Positions 41,621-51,850 are shown, counted from the stretch's first letter. The stretch is 64,000 nucleotides of DNA from Sphingobium sp. YR768 (GCF_900111125.1 NZ_FOGE01000012.1:1-64000), one strand, 5' to 3'. Notes: generated by a model from the sequence alone, not told the origin. Made by a program: numbers and translations.

Positions 41621-44600
41621 GTGCTGAGCCGTTATTTCATCGACCGGCCGATCTTTGCCTGGGTCATCGCCATCGGCATCATGCTGGCTGGCATCGGCGC
41701 CATGATGTCGCTGCCGATCGCGCAATATCCCGATATCGCGCCGCCGGGCGTGGGCATCAGCGCCACCTATCCGGGCGCGTCGGCCGAAACCGTCGAGACC
41801 AGCGTCACCCAGGTCATCGAACAGCAGCTGACCGGCATCGACGGGCTGATGTATTTCTCCTCCTCGTCCAGTGCGACGGGGCAATCGCGGATCACCGTGA
41901 CCTTCCAGAAGGGCACGGACCCGGACACCGCGCAGGTGCAGGTGCAGAACAAGGTGCAGCAGGCGCTGAGCCGCCTGCCCAGCGCCGTGCAGCAACAGGG
42001 CCTGAGCGTCACCAAGCAGCAGACCGACTTCCTGATGCTGGTCGGCCTCTATGACGAAACAGACACGGCGACGCAGGCGGATATCGCCGACTATCTGGTC
42101 AATAATTTCCAGGACCCGATCGCTCGCATAGACGGCATCGGCGCCACCCAGATCTTCGGATCGCAATATGCGATGCGCATCTGGCTGGACCCCTATAAGC
42201 TGGCCGCCGTCAAGCTGATGCCGTCGGACGTGCAGAGCGCGATTTCGGCCCAGAATGTCGAAGTGTCGGCCGGTCAGATCGGCGCCGATCCCGCGCCCGC
42301 AGGCCAGCAGATCAACGCCACGGTCACGGCCCGCGCGCGCCTGCAGACGCCCGACCAGTTCCGCAAGATCATCGTCAAGACGCAGAGCGACGGGTCTGTT
42401 GTCCATCTGTCGGACGTCGCCCGTGTCGAACTGGGCAATGAAAGCTATACCACGTCGGCGCGGCTGAACGGCCATCCGGCGTCCGGCATCGCGCTCCAGC
42501 TCGCGCCGGGCGCCGACGCGCTCAAGACCGCGGAAATGGTGAAGGCCAAGGTGGCCGAACTGTCAACCAACCTGCCGCACGGCTATAAGGTCGTCTATCC
42601 GCGCGACACGACGCCCTTCATCAAGCTGTCGGTCGAGGAAGTCATCCAGACGCTGCTGGAGGCGGTCGCGCTGGTCGTGGTGGTGATGTTCATCTTCCTC
42701 CAGAGCTGGCGCGCGACGCTGGTTCCCGCCGTGGCCGTGCCGGTCGTGCTGCTCGGCACCTTCGGCGTGCTGGCGCTGTTCGGCTATTCGATCAATACGC
42801 TGACATTGTTCGGCATGGTGCTGTCCATCGGCCTGCTGGTCGACGACGCGATCGTCGTGGTCGAGAATGTCGAACGCATCATGGAGGAAGAAGGGCTGTC
42901 GCCCCGCGATGCGACGATCAAGTCGATGGAGGAGATTGGCAGCGCGCTGGTCGGCATCGCGCTGGTCCTGTCCGCCGTGCTGTTGCCCATGGCCTTTTTT
43001 GGCGGGTCTACCGGCGTCATCTATCGCCAGTTTTCCATCACCATCGTCTCCTCGATGCTGCTCTCCGTAGTGGTCGCGCTGATCCTGTCGCCCGCTTTGT
43101 GCGCGACCCTGCTGAAGGGATCGGACGAGGAAAAGCGGCACAAGGGATGGGCCGGCAAGTTCAACCGCTGGTTCGAGCGGATGACCGACGGCTATGTGCG
43201 GCGCACCGGCAAGGTGATGCACAGGCGCAAGCTGTTCTGGGGCCTGTATGTCGTTGTGCTGGCGCTGCTGGTGCTGCTGTTCGTGCGGCTGCCCTCCAGC
43301 TTCCTGCCGGTCGAGGATCAGGGACAGGTGATGGTGCAGGTCACGCTGCCCGCCGGCGCCAAGTCCAGCCGCACCAGCGCAGCAATCGATCAGGTGCAGA
43401 ATTATTTCCTGAATGACGAGAAGGACAATGTCGCCTTCGCCTTCATAATGACCGGATTCAGTTTTCAGGGTCAGGGTGAGAATGTCGGGCAGGGCTTCAT
43501 CAACCTTGCGCCCTGGGACGATCGCAAGGGCATGATGAACACCGCCGGGTCAATCGCCGGGCGCGCGACCAAGCAACTGGCGGCGATCCGCGATGCCAAG
43601 GTGCTGGCCATGACCCCGCCCGCCATTCGTGGTCTGGGCCAGTCCAACGGCTTCACCTTCGAACTGCTCAACAGCGGTGGCCTGAGCCGTGACCGTTTCC
43701 TGGAACTGCGCAACCAGTTGATCGCCGCCGCGTCGAAAGACCCGATGCTGGCGGGCGTGCGCGCCGCCACGCTGGAAGACACGCCGCAGCTCAAGGTGAA
43801 TGTGGATGCGGAAAAGCTGGCTGTGCTGGGCCTGACGCAGGCCGATGTCGACGATGTGCTCAGTTCCGCCTGGGGCAGCACCTATGTCAACGACTTCGTC
43901 GATCGCGGCCGCGTAAAGCGCGTCTATATGCAGGCCGATGCGCCCTATCGCGCGCTGCCCACTGATCTGGACAACTGGATGGTGCGGTCGACCAGTACGG
44001 GTGAAATGGTGCCCTTCTCCGCCTTTGCAACGACGCAGTGGACGATGGGTCCGTCGACCGTGTCGCGCTTCAACGGCCTGTCCTCCTTCGAGATTCAGGG
44101 GCAGGCCGGTGACGGCGCCAGTTCCGGCGACGCGATGGACCGAATGGTCGAATTGCAGAAGCAGCTTCCGGCCGGGACCAGTTATGCCTGGAGCGGCCTG
44201 TCCTATCAGGAACAGATTTCCGGGGGACAGGCGCCCTTGCTCTATGCCCTGTCTGTGCTGGTCGTCTTCCTCTGCCTTGCCGCGCTGTATGAAAGCTGGT
44301 CGATCCCGCTGGCGGTGCTGTTCGTCATCCCGCTGGGCCTGATCGGTGCGGTCGTGGCGGTGTGGGGTCGCGGGCTGGAGAATAATATCTTCTTCCAGGT
44401 TGGCCTGCTGACCACCATGGGTCTGGCCGCCAAGAATGCCATCCTGATCGTGGAGTTTGCCGAAATGGCGCACAAGCAGGGCAAGAATGCGCTGGAGGCG
44501 GCGCTGGAGGCGGCCAAGCTGCGCTTCCGTCCGATCCTGATGACGTCGCTCGCCTTCATCGCCGGCGTCATTCCGCTGGCGACGGCGACCGGCGCAGGCG

Positions 44601-44773
44601 CGCAGAGTCGTGTCGCCATCGGGACCGCGGTGGTGGGCGGCATGACGACGGCGACCCTGCTCGCCATCTTCTATGTGCCGCTCTTCTTCCTGACGATCGC
44701 CCGCCTGTTCGGCAGCGACAAGCCCCATGCCGCGCCACCCGCCACCACGCCCGATGCAGGAGTCCCGGCATGA
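41621..44773 (+). CDS. HAE1-family RND multidrug efflux permease (MexB/AcrB-like)
   Basis: A 1050-residue proton-driven inner-membrane pump with twelve membrane helices and two large periplasmic loops. It begins LSRYFIDRPIFAWVIAIGI, has the proton-relay aspartates in GLLVDDAIVVVENVERIMEE, and the second-half helix GLAAKNAILIVEFAEMA. The GTG start is ten bases after the adaptor. Length is typical of hydrophobe/amphiphile exporters. It forms a full tripartite pump with the adaptor and the NodT-type channel that follows, under probable control of the divergent two-component system. Confidence 0.96.
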   Translation: MLSRYFIDRPIFAWVIAIGIMLAGIGAMMSLPIAQYPDIAPPGVGISATYPGASAETVETSVTQVIEQQLTGIDGLMYFSSSSSATGQSRITVTFQKGTDPDTAQVQVQNKVQQALSRLPSAVQQQGLSVTKQQTDFLMLVGLYDETDTATQADIADYLVNNFQDPIARIDGIGATQIFGSQYAMRIWLDPYKLAAVKLMPSDVQSAISAQNVEVSAGQIGADPAPAGQQINATVTARARLQTPDQFRKIIVKTQSDGSVVHLSDVARVELGNESYTTSARLNGHPASGIALQLAPGADALKTAEMVKAKVAELSTNLPHGYKVVYPRDTTPFIKLSVEEVIQTLLEAVALVVVVMFIFLQSWRATLVPAVAVPVVLLGTFGVLALFGYSINTLTLFGMVLSIGLLVDDAIVVVENVERIMEEEGLSPRDATIKSMEEIGSALVGIALVLSAVLLPMAFFGGSTGVIYRQFSITIVSSMLLSVVVALILSPALCATLLKGSDEEKRHKGWAGKFNRWFERMTDGYVRRTGKVMHRRKLFWGLYVVVLALLVLLFVRLPSSFLPVEDQGQVMVQVTLPAGAKSSRTSAAIDQVQNYFLNDEKDNVAFAFIMTGFSFQGQGENVGQGFINLAPWDDRKGMMNTAGSIAGRATKQLAAIRDAKVLAMTPPAIRGLGQSNGFTFELLNSGGLSRDRFLELRNQLIAAASKDPMLAGVRAATLEDTPQLKVNVDAEKLAVLGLTQADVDDVLSSAWGSTYVNDFVDRGRVKRVYMQADAPYRALPTDLDNWMVRSTSTGEMVPFSAFATTQWTMGPSTVSRFNGLSSFEIQGQAGDGASSGDAMDRMVELQKQLPAGTSYAWSGLSYQEQISGGQAPLLYALSVLVVFLCLAALYESWSIPLAVLFVIPLGLIGAVVAVWGRGLENNIFFQVGLLTTMGLAAKNAILIVEFAEMAHKQGKNALEAALEAAKLRFRPILMTSLAFIAGVIPLATATGAGAQSRVAIGTAVVGGMTTATLLAIFYVPLFFLTIARLFGSDKPHAAPPATTPDAGVPA

Positions 44774-46134
44774 CCCGCGCCCTTCTTCCGCTGAGTGCCG
44801 GGCTGTTGCTGGCCGGGTGCAATATGGCGCCGGACTATGTGCGCCCCGCCCCGCCCGTGCCCGCCACCCTGCCGACCGGCGAAGCCTATGCCGCGCAGGC
44901 GGAGGGCAAGGCCGGCCTGCCCTGGACCGTGCTGGTGCAGGACGCCAAGCTCAAGACGGTGATCGACCGGGCGCTGGCCAATAATCGCGACCTGCGCGCC
45001 ACCATCGCCAGCGTCCAGTCCGCGCGCGCGCAATATAAGGTGCAACGGGCAGCGCAATTGCCGACCCTGACCGCCGATGCCGGCGCCAGCTTCGCTCGGC
45101 AGAATGACGCCCGGCAGAACAGCTATAGCGCTGATCTGGGCTTCAGCGCGTTCGAGATCGATCTGTTCGGCCGGGTGCGCAACCTGACGGAATCGGCGCT
45201 GGAAACCTATCTGGCGACCGAGGAAGGCGCCCGGTCGACCCGCATCACCCTGATCGCGGAAACCGCGACCGCCTATGCCACACTGGCGGCCGATCAGGCA
45301 TTGCTGGCGCTGGCGCGCCAGACACAGGCCAGTGCGCAGCGCACGCTGGACCTGACGAAATCGCTCAATACGGCCGGACTTGCCGGCAAGCTGGACGTCC
45401 ATCAGGCCGAAACCACGGTGGAGCAGGCCGCGTCCGACGTCGCCGCCAACATCACGCAGGTCGCGCAGGACCGCAATGCGCTGGACCTGCTCGCTGGCGC
45501 GCATGTGGAGGATGCCCTGCTGCCCGGTTCGCTCGACAGCCTGATTGCGGGCGTGGCGAAGGTGCCGGCGGGCCTGTCGTCCGACATATTGCTGCAACGG
45601 CCCGACGTGCTTCAGGCCGAACATCAGCTCAAGGCCGCCAATGCCGATATCGGCGCGGCGCGGGCCGCCATGTTCCCGACGATCAGCCTGACCTCCGCGA
45701 TCGGCGTCGCCAGTTCGGCGCTGTCGTCGCTGTTCACCAGCAATGCCTTCACCTGGTCGGCCAGTCCCTCCGCCAGCCTGCCGATCTTCGGCGGCGCGAA
45801 CCGGGGCAATCTGGACTATAGCAAGGCGCAGCGCGACGTTTACGTCGCGCAATATGAGCAGGCGATCCAGACGGCGTTCAAGGAAGTCAGCGACGGGCTG
45901 GCGCGCGAAGGGACGATCGACGCGCAACAGGCCGCGCAGCAGCGGCTGGTCCGCGCCAGCAGCCAGGCCTATGATCTGTCCGATCAACGCTATCGCGCCG
46001 GGATCGACACCTTCCTGACCGCACTGACCAACCAGCGGACGCTCTATTCGGCGCGGCAGTCGGCCATTGCGACCGACCTGGCGCTGGTGAGCAATCGCAT
46101 CCTTCTCTATCGGGTGATCGGCGCCGACCAATAG
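44770..46134 (+). CDS. NodT-family outer-membrane efflux lipoprotein (RND operon)
   Basis: A 454-residue outer-membrane channel. MTRALLPLSAGLLLAGC gives a lipobox with cysteine 17. The two efflux repeats carry RALANNRDLRATIASVQSAR and LQRPDVLQAEHQLKAANADIGAAR. It overlaps the permease gene by four bases (ATGA). It is only distantly similar to the channel of the FUSC operon, so each pump has its own exit duct. Confidence 0.94.
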   Translation: MTRALLPLSAGLLLAGCNMAPDYVRPAPPVPATLPTGEAYAAQAEGKAGLPWTVLVQDAKLKTVIDRALANNRDLRATIASVQSARAQYKVQRAAQLPTLTADAGASFARQNDARQNSYSADLGFSAFEIDLFGRVRNLTESALETYLATEEGARSTRITLIAETATAYATLAADQALLALARQTQASAQRTLDLTKSLNTAGLAGKLDVHQAETTVEQAASDVAANITQVAQDRNALDLLAGAHVEDALLPGSLDSLIAGVAKVPAGLSSDILLQRPDVLQAEHQLKAANADIGAARAAMFPTISLTSAIGVASSALSSLFTSNAFTWSASPSASLPIFGGANRGNLDYSKAQRDVYVAQYEQAIQTAFKEVSDGLAREGTIDAQQAAQQRLVRASSQAYDLSDQRYRAGIDTFLTALTNQRTLYSARQSAIATDLALVSNRILLYRVIGADQ

Positions 46135-46716
46135 GGTGACGTCAGGTCAATCCGTACCGCACCGTATCATTTGATAGGAAGGCCGCTCCGCCCCTTCTCT
46201 CCCTAAATGCTTATGCTATGATGACGGCATAAAGATTATGGAGAGGGCCATGCTGCTTCTGGCACGGTGTCTGGATTGGGTTTGCCGGGCTTTTGCGTCC
46301 GGCGCGCAGGATGCGATGCGTCTTAATCAGCTCATTTGTCCGCTAGCGGCGCAGCGACACCAGAATGATGGTGCAGCGCGGCGTCCCTGAGGCGTTTTCG
46401 CCTTCATCCGCCATTTCTCTGATGGAAGCGTAACGCCCGGCCTGCGACTGCCGATCTTCAGCCCGGATCAGCCGTTTAACGGCCAAAAAAAACGGACCGA
46501 TCCGAAGAGCAGCCCGTAAAAGTTTTAGGAGAGGATGCCTGAAAGGCAGGTTCTTTTTGACTTAAGCGCAGGCTTACCGCAAGTGCGAACGCCCTGTTCG
46601 CGATTGCAAAATATGCATCCGTAGCGACATGCAACGATTTCCGTAGCGTAAACCATGATCGTCGACAGGTTGTTCGCGAACGCCAGATTCGCCTTTTTCG
46701 TGCGAATCACCTCGAC
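46135..46716. other. 582-base gap without a convincing gene
   Basis: Between the RND operon and the MFS gene I see one short open frame (46250-46390, listed separately), scattered small hairpins such as GCCTGAAAGGC at about 46540 followed by TTCTTTTT, and an A8 run near 46485. The second half (46560-46716) is noticeably lower in GC than the genes. The gap could hold a small RNA or promoter parts, but nothing is certain. Confidence 0.4.
46250..46390 (+). CDS. Possible 46-residue small protein
   Basis: An ATG with a good GGAGAGGG ribosome site seven bases upstream opens a 46-residue frame starting MLLLARCLDWVCRAFASG. The first half is hydrophobic with cysteines and tryptophan, the second half polar and basic. 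No family is recognised. The ribosome site is the only positive evidence. Confidence 0.3.
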   Translation: MLLLARCLDWVCRAFASGAQDAMRLNQLICPLAAQRHQNDGAARRP

Positions 46717-48189
46717 TCAGGCCTTGATTCGCAATGAGGCGAGCGCAGCGACCATCCATGTTGCGGCGCCGAAGGCCATGGTCCAGATCGGATCGCCGGG
46801 GAAGAAGGCCTTCATGATCGATCCCATCGCTGTCGCGACCAGCAGTTGCGGCACCACCACGAAGATATTGAACAGCCCCATATAGACCCCGATCTTCCCG
46901 GCCGGCAGGCTGGAGGCGAGCATCGCATAGGGCATGGCGAGGATGGAGGCCCAGGCGATGCCGATGCCCACTTCGCTGAGCAGCAGCCAGTCAGGATCGC
47001 GCACGAACAGGAAGCTGGCGAATCCCGCAGCACCCGCCGTCAGGCACAGGGCATGGGTGCGGGCCTGGCCGATCCGCCGGGCGATCCAGGGCAGCAGGGT
47101 CAGTGCCGCGACTGCCGCCACGCCATTATAGACCGAAAAGAGCACGCCCACCCAGTTGCCGCCCGCCTGATAGGCGGCACTGGCCGGGTCAGCCGATCCG
47201 AACATATATTGGGCGACGACCGGGGTGGTGTGAATCCACATGATGAACAGCGCCGACCAGCTGAAGAACTGGATGACGGCAAGGCGCCGCATGATCGGCG
47301 GCATGCCCGCCACATCGCCCACGATATGGGCCAATATATTGTCGCCGCGCCCTGATCGCGCCAGCAGGATCGCGACCATGCTGGCCAGTCCATAGCCAGC
47401 CAGCAGTGCGCCCAGCAGATAGACTTCCTTCTCCATCGCCCACAGATCGACAGCCAGGGCGACCAAGGCGCCCGACCCGATCCATGCGCAGCAGGGCAGC
47501 AGCCCCCGCTGCGCCAGATCGGGCGCGGCAGACGTTTCTGCGTCAGTGTCGAAGGTGCGCATTTCGTCCGGCGCATATTCGCGCGTCGTCAGCACCGTCC
47601 ACAGGACCGCGCCGAGCAAAGCGGCACCGCCAGCCCAGAAGCTGTAGCGCACCGTATCGGGCACCCTGCCGACCGGGGCGACATTGGCGACGCCCAAATG
47701 ATCGAGCAGATAGGGGAAGAGCGACCCCACCACCGCGCCCGCGCCGATGAAGGCGGTCTGCACGGCATAGCCGACCACATGCTGTTCCTTGCGCAGCATG
47801 TCGCCGACAAAGGCGCGGAATGGCTCCATCGAGATATTGAGGCTGGCGTCGAGCATCCAGAGCAGGAGCGCCGCCATCAGCAACCCGTCGCTGCGGGGCA
47901 TGAAGATCAGCGCGATCGCCGCCAGAATAGCGCCGAGCAGGAAATAGGGCCGCCGTCGGCCAAGACGGCCGAGCCAGGTCCGGTCCGACAGATGGCCAAT
48001 GACCGGCTGGACCAGCAGGCCGGTCAGCGGCGCCGCGATCCACAGGGCGGACAAATCGTCGATGCTGGAGCCCAGCGACTGGAAGACGCGGCTCATATTG
48101 GCGTTCTGCAACGCAAAGCCGATCTGGATGCCGAAAAAGCCGAAGCTGATATTCCACAGCCCGGCCAAGCCCTGACGCGGCTTTTCCAT
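46717..48189 (-). CDS. MFS transporter of the glycoside/sucrose (GPH/SLC45) type
   Basis: A 490-residue inner-membrane carrier with twelve helices. The opening GLWNISFGFFGIQIGFALQN and helix-two loop QPVIGHLSDRTWLGRLGRRRPY match the sugar:proton carriers of the GPH/SLC45 kind found in sphingomonads for disaccharides or maltodextrins. GGAGGAAAGG before the ATG at 48189 fixes the start against an ATG five codons earlier. It is divergent from a TonB receptor, and the two could handle the same substrate, but the receptor's partner is a sulfonate-type binding protein, so this is open. Confidence 0.85.
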   Translation of the reverse strand: MEKPRQGLAGLWNISFGFFGIQIGFALQNANMSRVFQSLGSSIDDLSALWIAAPLTGLLVQPVIGHLSDRTWLGRLGRRRPYFLLGAILAAIALIFMPRSDGLLMAALLLWMLDASLNISMEPFRAFVGDMLRKEQHVVGYAVQTAFIGAGAVVGSLFPYLLDHLGVANVAPVGRVPDTVRYSFWAGGAALLGAVLWTVLTTREYAPDEMRTFDTDAETSAAPDLAQRGLLPCCAWIGSGALVALAVDLWAMEKEVYLLGALLAGYGLASMVAILLARSGRGDNILAHIVGDVAGMPPIMRRLAVIQFFSWSALFIMWIHTTPVVAQYMFGSADPASAAYQAGGNWVGVLFSVYNGVAAVAALTLLPWIARRIGQARTHALCLTAGAAGFASFLFVRDPDWLLLSEVGIGIAWASILAMPYAMLASSLPAGKIGVYMGLFNIFVVVPQLLVATAMGSIMKAFFPGDPIWTMAFGAATWMVAALASLRIKA

Positions 48190-48399
48190 GCCTTTCCTCC
48201 TCATCGCGCGACTGGCCTGCCGCCTGCCTGCGCCCCATTGCCAGCGCTGGCATGGGGCGGCGCGCGGAGCAAGTCACGCATACGAATACATCGGGCAATA
48301 GCGCAGGGTTGAGCAGAACCAATAAGGGACGAGCGCTTCTCGTTGGCCCGCCCCAACGGCTTCCCCTAGCCGGAGCGCGATCAGAATATCGGGGGTCTC

Positions 48400-50859
48400 A
48401 TGACAAGAAATATTCGCCACGCGCTTAGCATTGCGCTGCTTGGCTCCGCAGCATGGCATGGCAGCGCGATCGCCGCCGACGCGCCGGATACCGATGCCAC
48501 CGCCGGTGCAGATATCGTCGTGCTGGGCAGCCGCAGCGCCGACCGTAGCGTGGCCCAGAGCACCGCGCCGATCGATGTGGTGGGCAATGACGCGCTGGTG
48601 GCGACCGGTGGCGCAGCAGGACAGCTCCGCGATGCGCTGTCGGCGCTCGTCCCCAGCTTCAAGGTCGATACCGGCTCCAACGCGGCCTACAACACTTTCG
48701 GGCGCCCGGCGGGCCTGCGCGGACTTTCCGGCGCGCATGTGCTGGTGCTGGTCAACGGCAAGCGCCGCCATCCCAGCTCGATCCCGCTGCCGACCACGGC
48801 GCAGGCATCGGGCGCGAACGCCGTCGACCTCGACCAGATTCCGATGAGCGCCATCGCCCGCGTCGAGATTTTGCGCGATGGCGCCGCAGCTCAATATGGG
48901 TCGGACGCCGTCGCAGGCGTTATCAATATCGTGCTCAAGACCGATGCTTCCGGGGGATCGGCCACGATTTACGGCGGCCAACGCTATGAAAGCGATGGCG
49001 AACAGGCGCAGATTCGCCTGAACCATGGCTTTCGCCTGCCGAATGGAGGTTTCCTGAACCTGTCGGCCGACTATTTCTTGCAGGATTTCGCCTTCCGCCC
49101 CGGCCTCGCCACGGTGCAAATCTATCCCAAGATCAATGGCGTGGCCGACCCGCGCGAAGCCACGCGCGACCGCCATCTGACACGCGGCGGGCTCGCCCGG
49201 ACCCGGGCGCTCTATACCGCCTATAATGCCGAACTGCCGCTGAGCGAAGGCGGCACGACGACGCTCTACAGCTATGGCACGCTGGGCATCCGCAATATCA
49301 AGAATGGCCAGACCTACCGCCTGCCCAACAGCACCAGTTACATCCCCGAACTCTATGACGATGTCATTCAGCCGACCGGGCGCTTCCCCGACAAGGATTT
49401 TCAGGTTCTGGCAGGCATCAAGGGCAAGGCGGGCGCGTGGGACTGGGACGTCAGCTCCACTTTCGGCCGCCACCATGCAGACAATGGGATGGAAGATACG
49501 CTGAACCCCTCGCTGGGGCCGGACAGCCCGACTCGCTTCGACACGTTCGACGCGATTTTCGACCAGTGGACCAGCAATGCCGATATTCGGCGTGGGTTCG
49601 ACATCGGGCTGGCATCGCCGCTCAATGTCGCTTTCGGCGCGGAGTTCCGCCACGAACGCTATCAGACGATCGTGCAGGATGAGGCCGCCTATGCCAATGG
49701 CGGTTATATCTATCCGGTCGGCAGCCCCTTTGCGGGTCAGGCCGCCGCGATCGGCGCGCAGGGCGGCATCACCATATTGCCGCAGGACGCCGCCGACCTG
49801 CGCCGCAACAATATCTCCGCCTATGTCGACCTGTCGACCCAGCCGCTGCCGGGTTGGGACGTCGGCGTCGCCGGCCGCTTCGAACATTATGACGACAGCG
49901 CGGGCGATGTGGTGGTGGGGAAGTTCACCACCCGCGTCGAGCTGACCCCCACGCTGGCGCTGCGCGGGACGGTGAGCAACGGCTTCCGCGCCCCATCGCT
50001 GACCCAACAGGGCTTTGCCAGCGCCGCGCGCGGCTATTCGATCGTCAATGGCGTCATCACCGGCCTGACCACCACGCGGACGGTCAAGCCCGACAGCGCA
50101 GCGGGCATCGCACTGGGCGCCAAGCCGCTGAAGCCGGAAAAGTCGGTGAACCTGTCGGGTGGCCTGTCCTTCACACCATCGCCCGGCGCAACCCTGACGG
50201 TTGACGGCTATGCCATCTGGTTGAAGGACCGCATTTCCCAGACGGGACAACTGTCCGGCGCAGGTGTCAACGCCATCCTCGCCGCCAACGGGCTGGAGAC
50301 GGGGCAGATCGTCAATTACTATACCAACGCCATCGACACCCGCACGCTGGGCGTCGACGTGGTCGGCCAATATGTCCAGAAGCTGGGCGATCTGGGCAAG
50401 ATCAACTGGTCGCTGGGTTTCAACTATAACCGTACGAAGATCACCGACATCGCCGATACGCCGTCGCAACTGGCCAGCCTGGGCCTGACGCTGTTCGACC
50501 GGGTGGCGCAGGGCTATATCGAGGTCGGCAATCCGCGCACCAAGCTGATCCTGGGCGCATTGTGGGATACCGATCCGGTCAGCATCAACCTGCGCGTGCA
50601 GCGTTATGGTTCGGTGCAGTTGCTGACCGCCGGGGCGGTCAACGACCAGCATTATGGCGCGCGCTGGATCACCGATCTGGAAGCGACGTGGCATATCACG
50701 CCGAAGGTCGATTTCGCGGTCGGCGCCAATAATCTGTTCGATGTCTATCCCGAACGCAGCACCATCGCCGACAGCAGCGGCTCCCAATATTATGCGTCGA
50801 ACAGCCCGTTCGGCTTTTACGGAGGCTTTTATTATGGCCGTGCGACCTGGCGTTTCTGA
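48400..50859 (+). CDS. TonB-dependent receptor, unknown ligand
   Basis: An 819-residue outer-membrane receptor. The signal ends about GSAIAAD (26). The plug holds DIVVLGSRSADRSVAQSTAP, SAAGQ-like LRDALSALVPSFKV, LRGLSGAHVLVLVNGKRRH and AAAQYGSDAVAGVINIVLK. The barrel ends YYGRATWRF. It belongs to the group with VNGKRRH in the plug, often linked to small or sulfur-containing ligands in sphingomonads. Its last 26 bases overlap the start of a substrate-binding lipoprotein gene, a strong sign that the two work together. Confidence 0.9.
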   Translation: MTRNIRHALSIALLGSAAWHGSAIAADAPDTDATAGADIVVLGSRSADRSVAQSTAPIDVVGNDALVATGGAAGQLRDALSALVPSFKVDTGSNAAYNTFGRPAGLRGLSGAHVLVLVNGKRRHPSSIPLPTTAQASGANAVDLDQIPMSAIARVEILRDGAAAQYGSDAVAGVINIVLKTDASGGSATIYGGQRYESDGEQAQIRLNHGFRLPNGGFLNLSADYFLQDFAFRPGLATVQIYPKINGVADPREATRDRHLTRGGLARTRALYTAYNAELPLSEGGTTTLYSYGTLGIRNIKNGQTYRLPNSTSYIPELYDDVIQPTGRFPDKDFQVLAGIKGKAGAWDWDVSSTFGRHHADNGMEDTLNPSLGPDSPTRFDTFDAIFDQWTSNADIRRGFDIGLASPLNVAFGAEFRHERYQTIVQDEAAYANGGYIYPVGSPFAGQAAAIGAQGGITILPQDAADLRRNNISAYVDLSTQPLPGWDVGVAGRFEHYDDSAGDVVVGKFTTRVELTPTLALRGTVSNGFRAPSLTQQGFASAARGYSIVNGVITGLTTTRTVKPDSAAGIALGAKPLKPEKSVNLSGGLSFTPSPGATLTVDGYAIWLKDRISQTGQLSGAGVNAILAANGLETGQIVNYYTNAIDTRTLGVDVVGQYVQKLGDLGKINWSLGFNYNRTKITDIADTPSQLASLGLTLFDRVAQGYIEVGNPRTKLILGALWDTDPVSINLRVQRYGSVQLLTAGAVNDQHYGARWITDLEATWHITPKVDFAVGANNLFDVYPERSTIADSSGSQYYASNSPFGFYGGFYYGRATWRF

Positions 50860-51826
50860 GTCCGGCTTCAGTCGGCGTGCGATTTTGGGCGCGGGCGTGG
50901 GTCTGGCAGGCGCGATCGCCTTGCCCGGCTGCGCCACGGCCAAGGGGCGCACGCTGGGCATCTCCACGACCAAGGAAGGCTATCAGAATTTCTTCGACGT
51001 CGCGGGACAGGCGGACACGCCTTATGCGGTGAACTATGCCATCCTGCCCTTCGACCTGTCGCTTCAGGCGATCAGCAGCGGCGAACTGGACGCGGGGTCG
51101 AACTTCACCGATATTCCGCTGACCATCTGGGGCGGGTCGTTGAAAGATAATCGCATCGTCGCGCTGATCCGGTCCGACGCGCAGGCGCGGCTGCTGGGAC
51201 TGGTGGCGCGCAAGGGATTGGCGGCGCGATCGGCCGCCGACCTGAAAGGGAAGCGGGTCGGCTATCTGCGCTCCTCCAACTATCATTATTATCTGCTGCA
51301 ACTGCTGGAGCAGCAGGGGCTGACTTGGGACGATATCGTGCCGGTCAGCCTGGCCCGCGATACGTTGCCGGCAGCCTTCGCTTCGGGCCAACTCGATTTC
51401 TGGGTGACGCAGGGGATCGAAACGATCCTGGCGCAGCGCCATTATGGCGGTCGGCTGGTGGCGCAAGCGGAGGGCGATTATGCCGGCAACGGGGTGGTGA
51501 TCGCCAATCGGGCATCGCTGGATAATGCCGAGAAAGCGCGCGATCTGGGCGATTATCTGCTGCGGTTCCGGGCCACCATCGACTGGATGGAAAGCCATGA
51601 CGAACAATGGGCGGAGATATTGGCCAGGGCCACTGGCATCGACAAATCCTATTATCTGGAATGGCGGCGGCTGAAGAAGAATCCGACCCGGCTGGTGCCG
51701 ATCGACGACAAGGCGATTGCCGACCAGCAAGGGGCCGCTGACCTGTTCCGCCGATTCGGCGTGGCCAAGGGCGGCTTTGATGCCGACGCGCTATGGGACC
51801 GGCGATTCAACGGGCTGCTGGCATAA
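50834..51826 (+). CDS. Nitrate/sulfonate/taurine-type ABC substrate-binding lipoprotein
   Basis: A 330-residue periplasmic binding protein of the NMT1/SsuA class. The N-terminus has twin arginines (SRRAILGAG) and a lipobox (ALPGC), so it may be Tat-exported and lipid-anchored. The body shows LSLQAISSGELDAGSNFTDI, LKGKRVGYLRSSNYHYYLLQ and LPAAFASGQLDFWVTQGIE, the usual two-lobe pattern. The ATG at 50834 has GGAGGC nine bases upstream and lies within the receptor gene. No ABC permease or ATPase follows in the window, so transport across the inner membrane must use parts encoded elsewhere. Confidence 0.85.
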   Translation: MAVRPGVSESGFSRRAILGAGVGLAGAIALPGCATAKGRTLGISTTKEGYQNFFDVAGQADTPYAVNYAILPFDLSLQAISSGELDAGSNFTDIPLTIWGGSLKDNRIVALIRSDAQARLLGLVARKGLAARSAADLKGKRVGYLRSSNYHYYLLQLLEQQGLTWDDIVPVSLARDTLPAAFASGQLDFWVTQGIETILAQRHYGGRLVAQAEGDYAGNGVVIANRASLDNAEKARDLGDYLLRFRATIDWMESHDEQWAEILARATGIDKSYYLEWRRLKKNPTRLVPIDDKAIADQQGAADLFRRFGVAKGGFDADALWDRRFNGLLA

Positions 51827-51850
51827 GGCCGGCAGCCCGCAAGACTGCCA

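Noticed and set aside
46480..46560. Hairpins near the A8 run and near TTCTTTTT as terminators or a small RNA
   Set aside because: The A-run is on the wrong side of one hairpin for the plus strand, and the other stem is only four to five pairs. Too weak to list.
48274..50973. An 899-codon open frame antisense to the TonB receptor
   Set aside because: The receptor on the plus strand has full plug and barrel motifs. The antisense product has composition typical of shadow frames and no motif.
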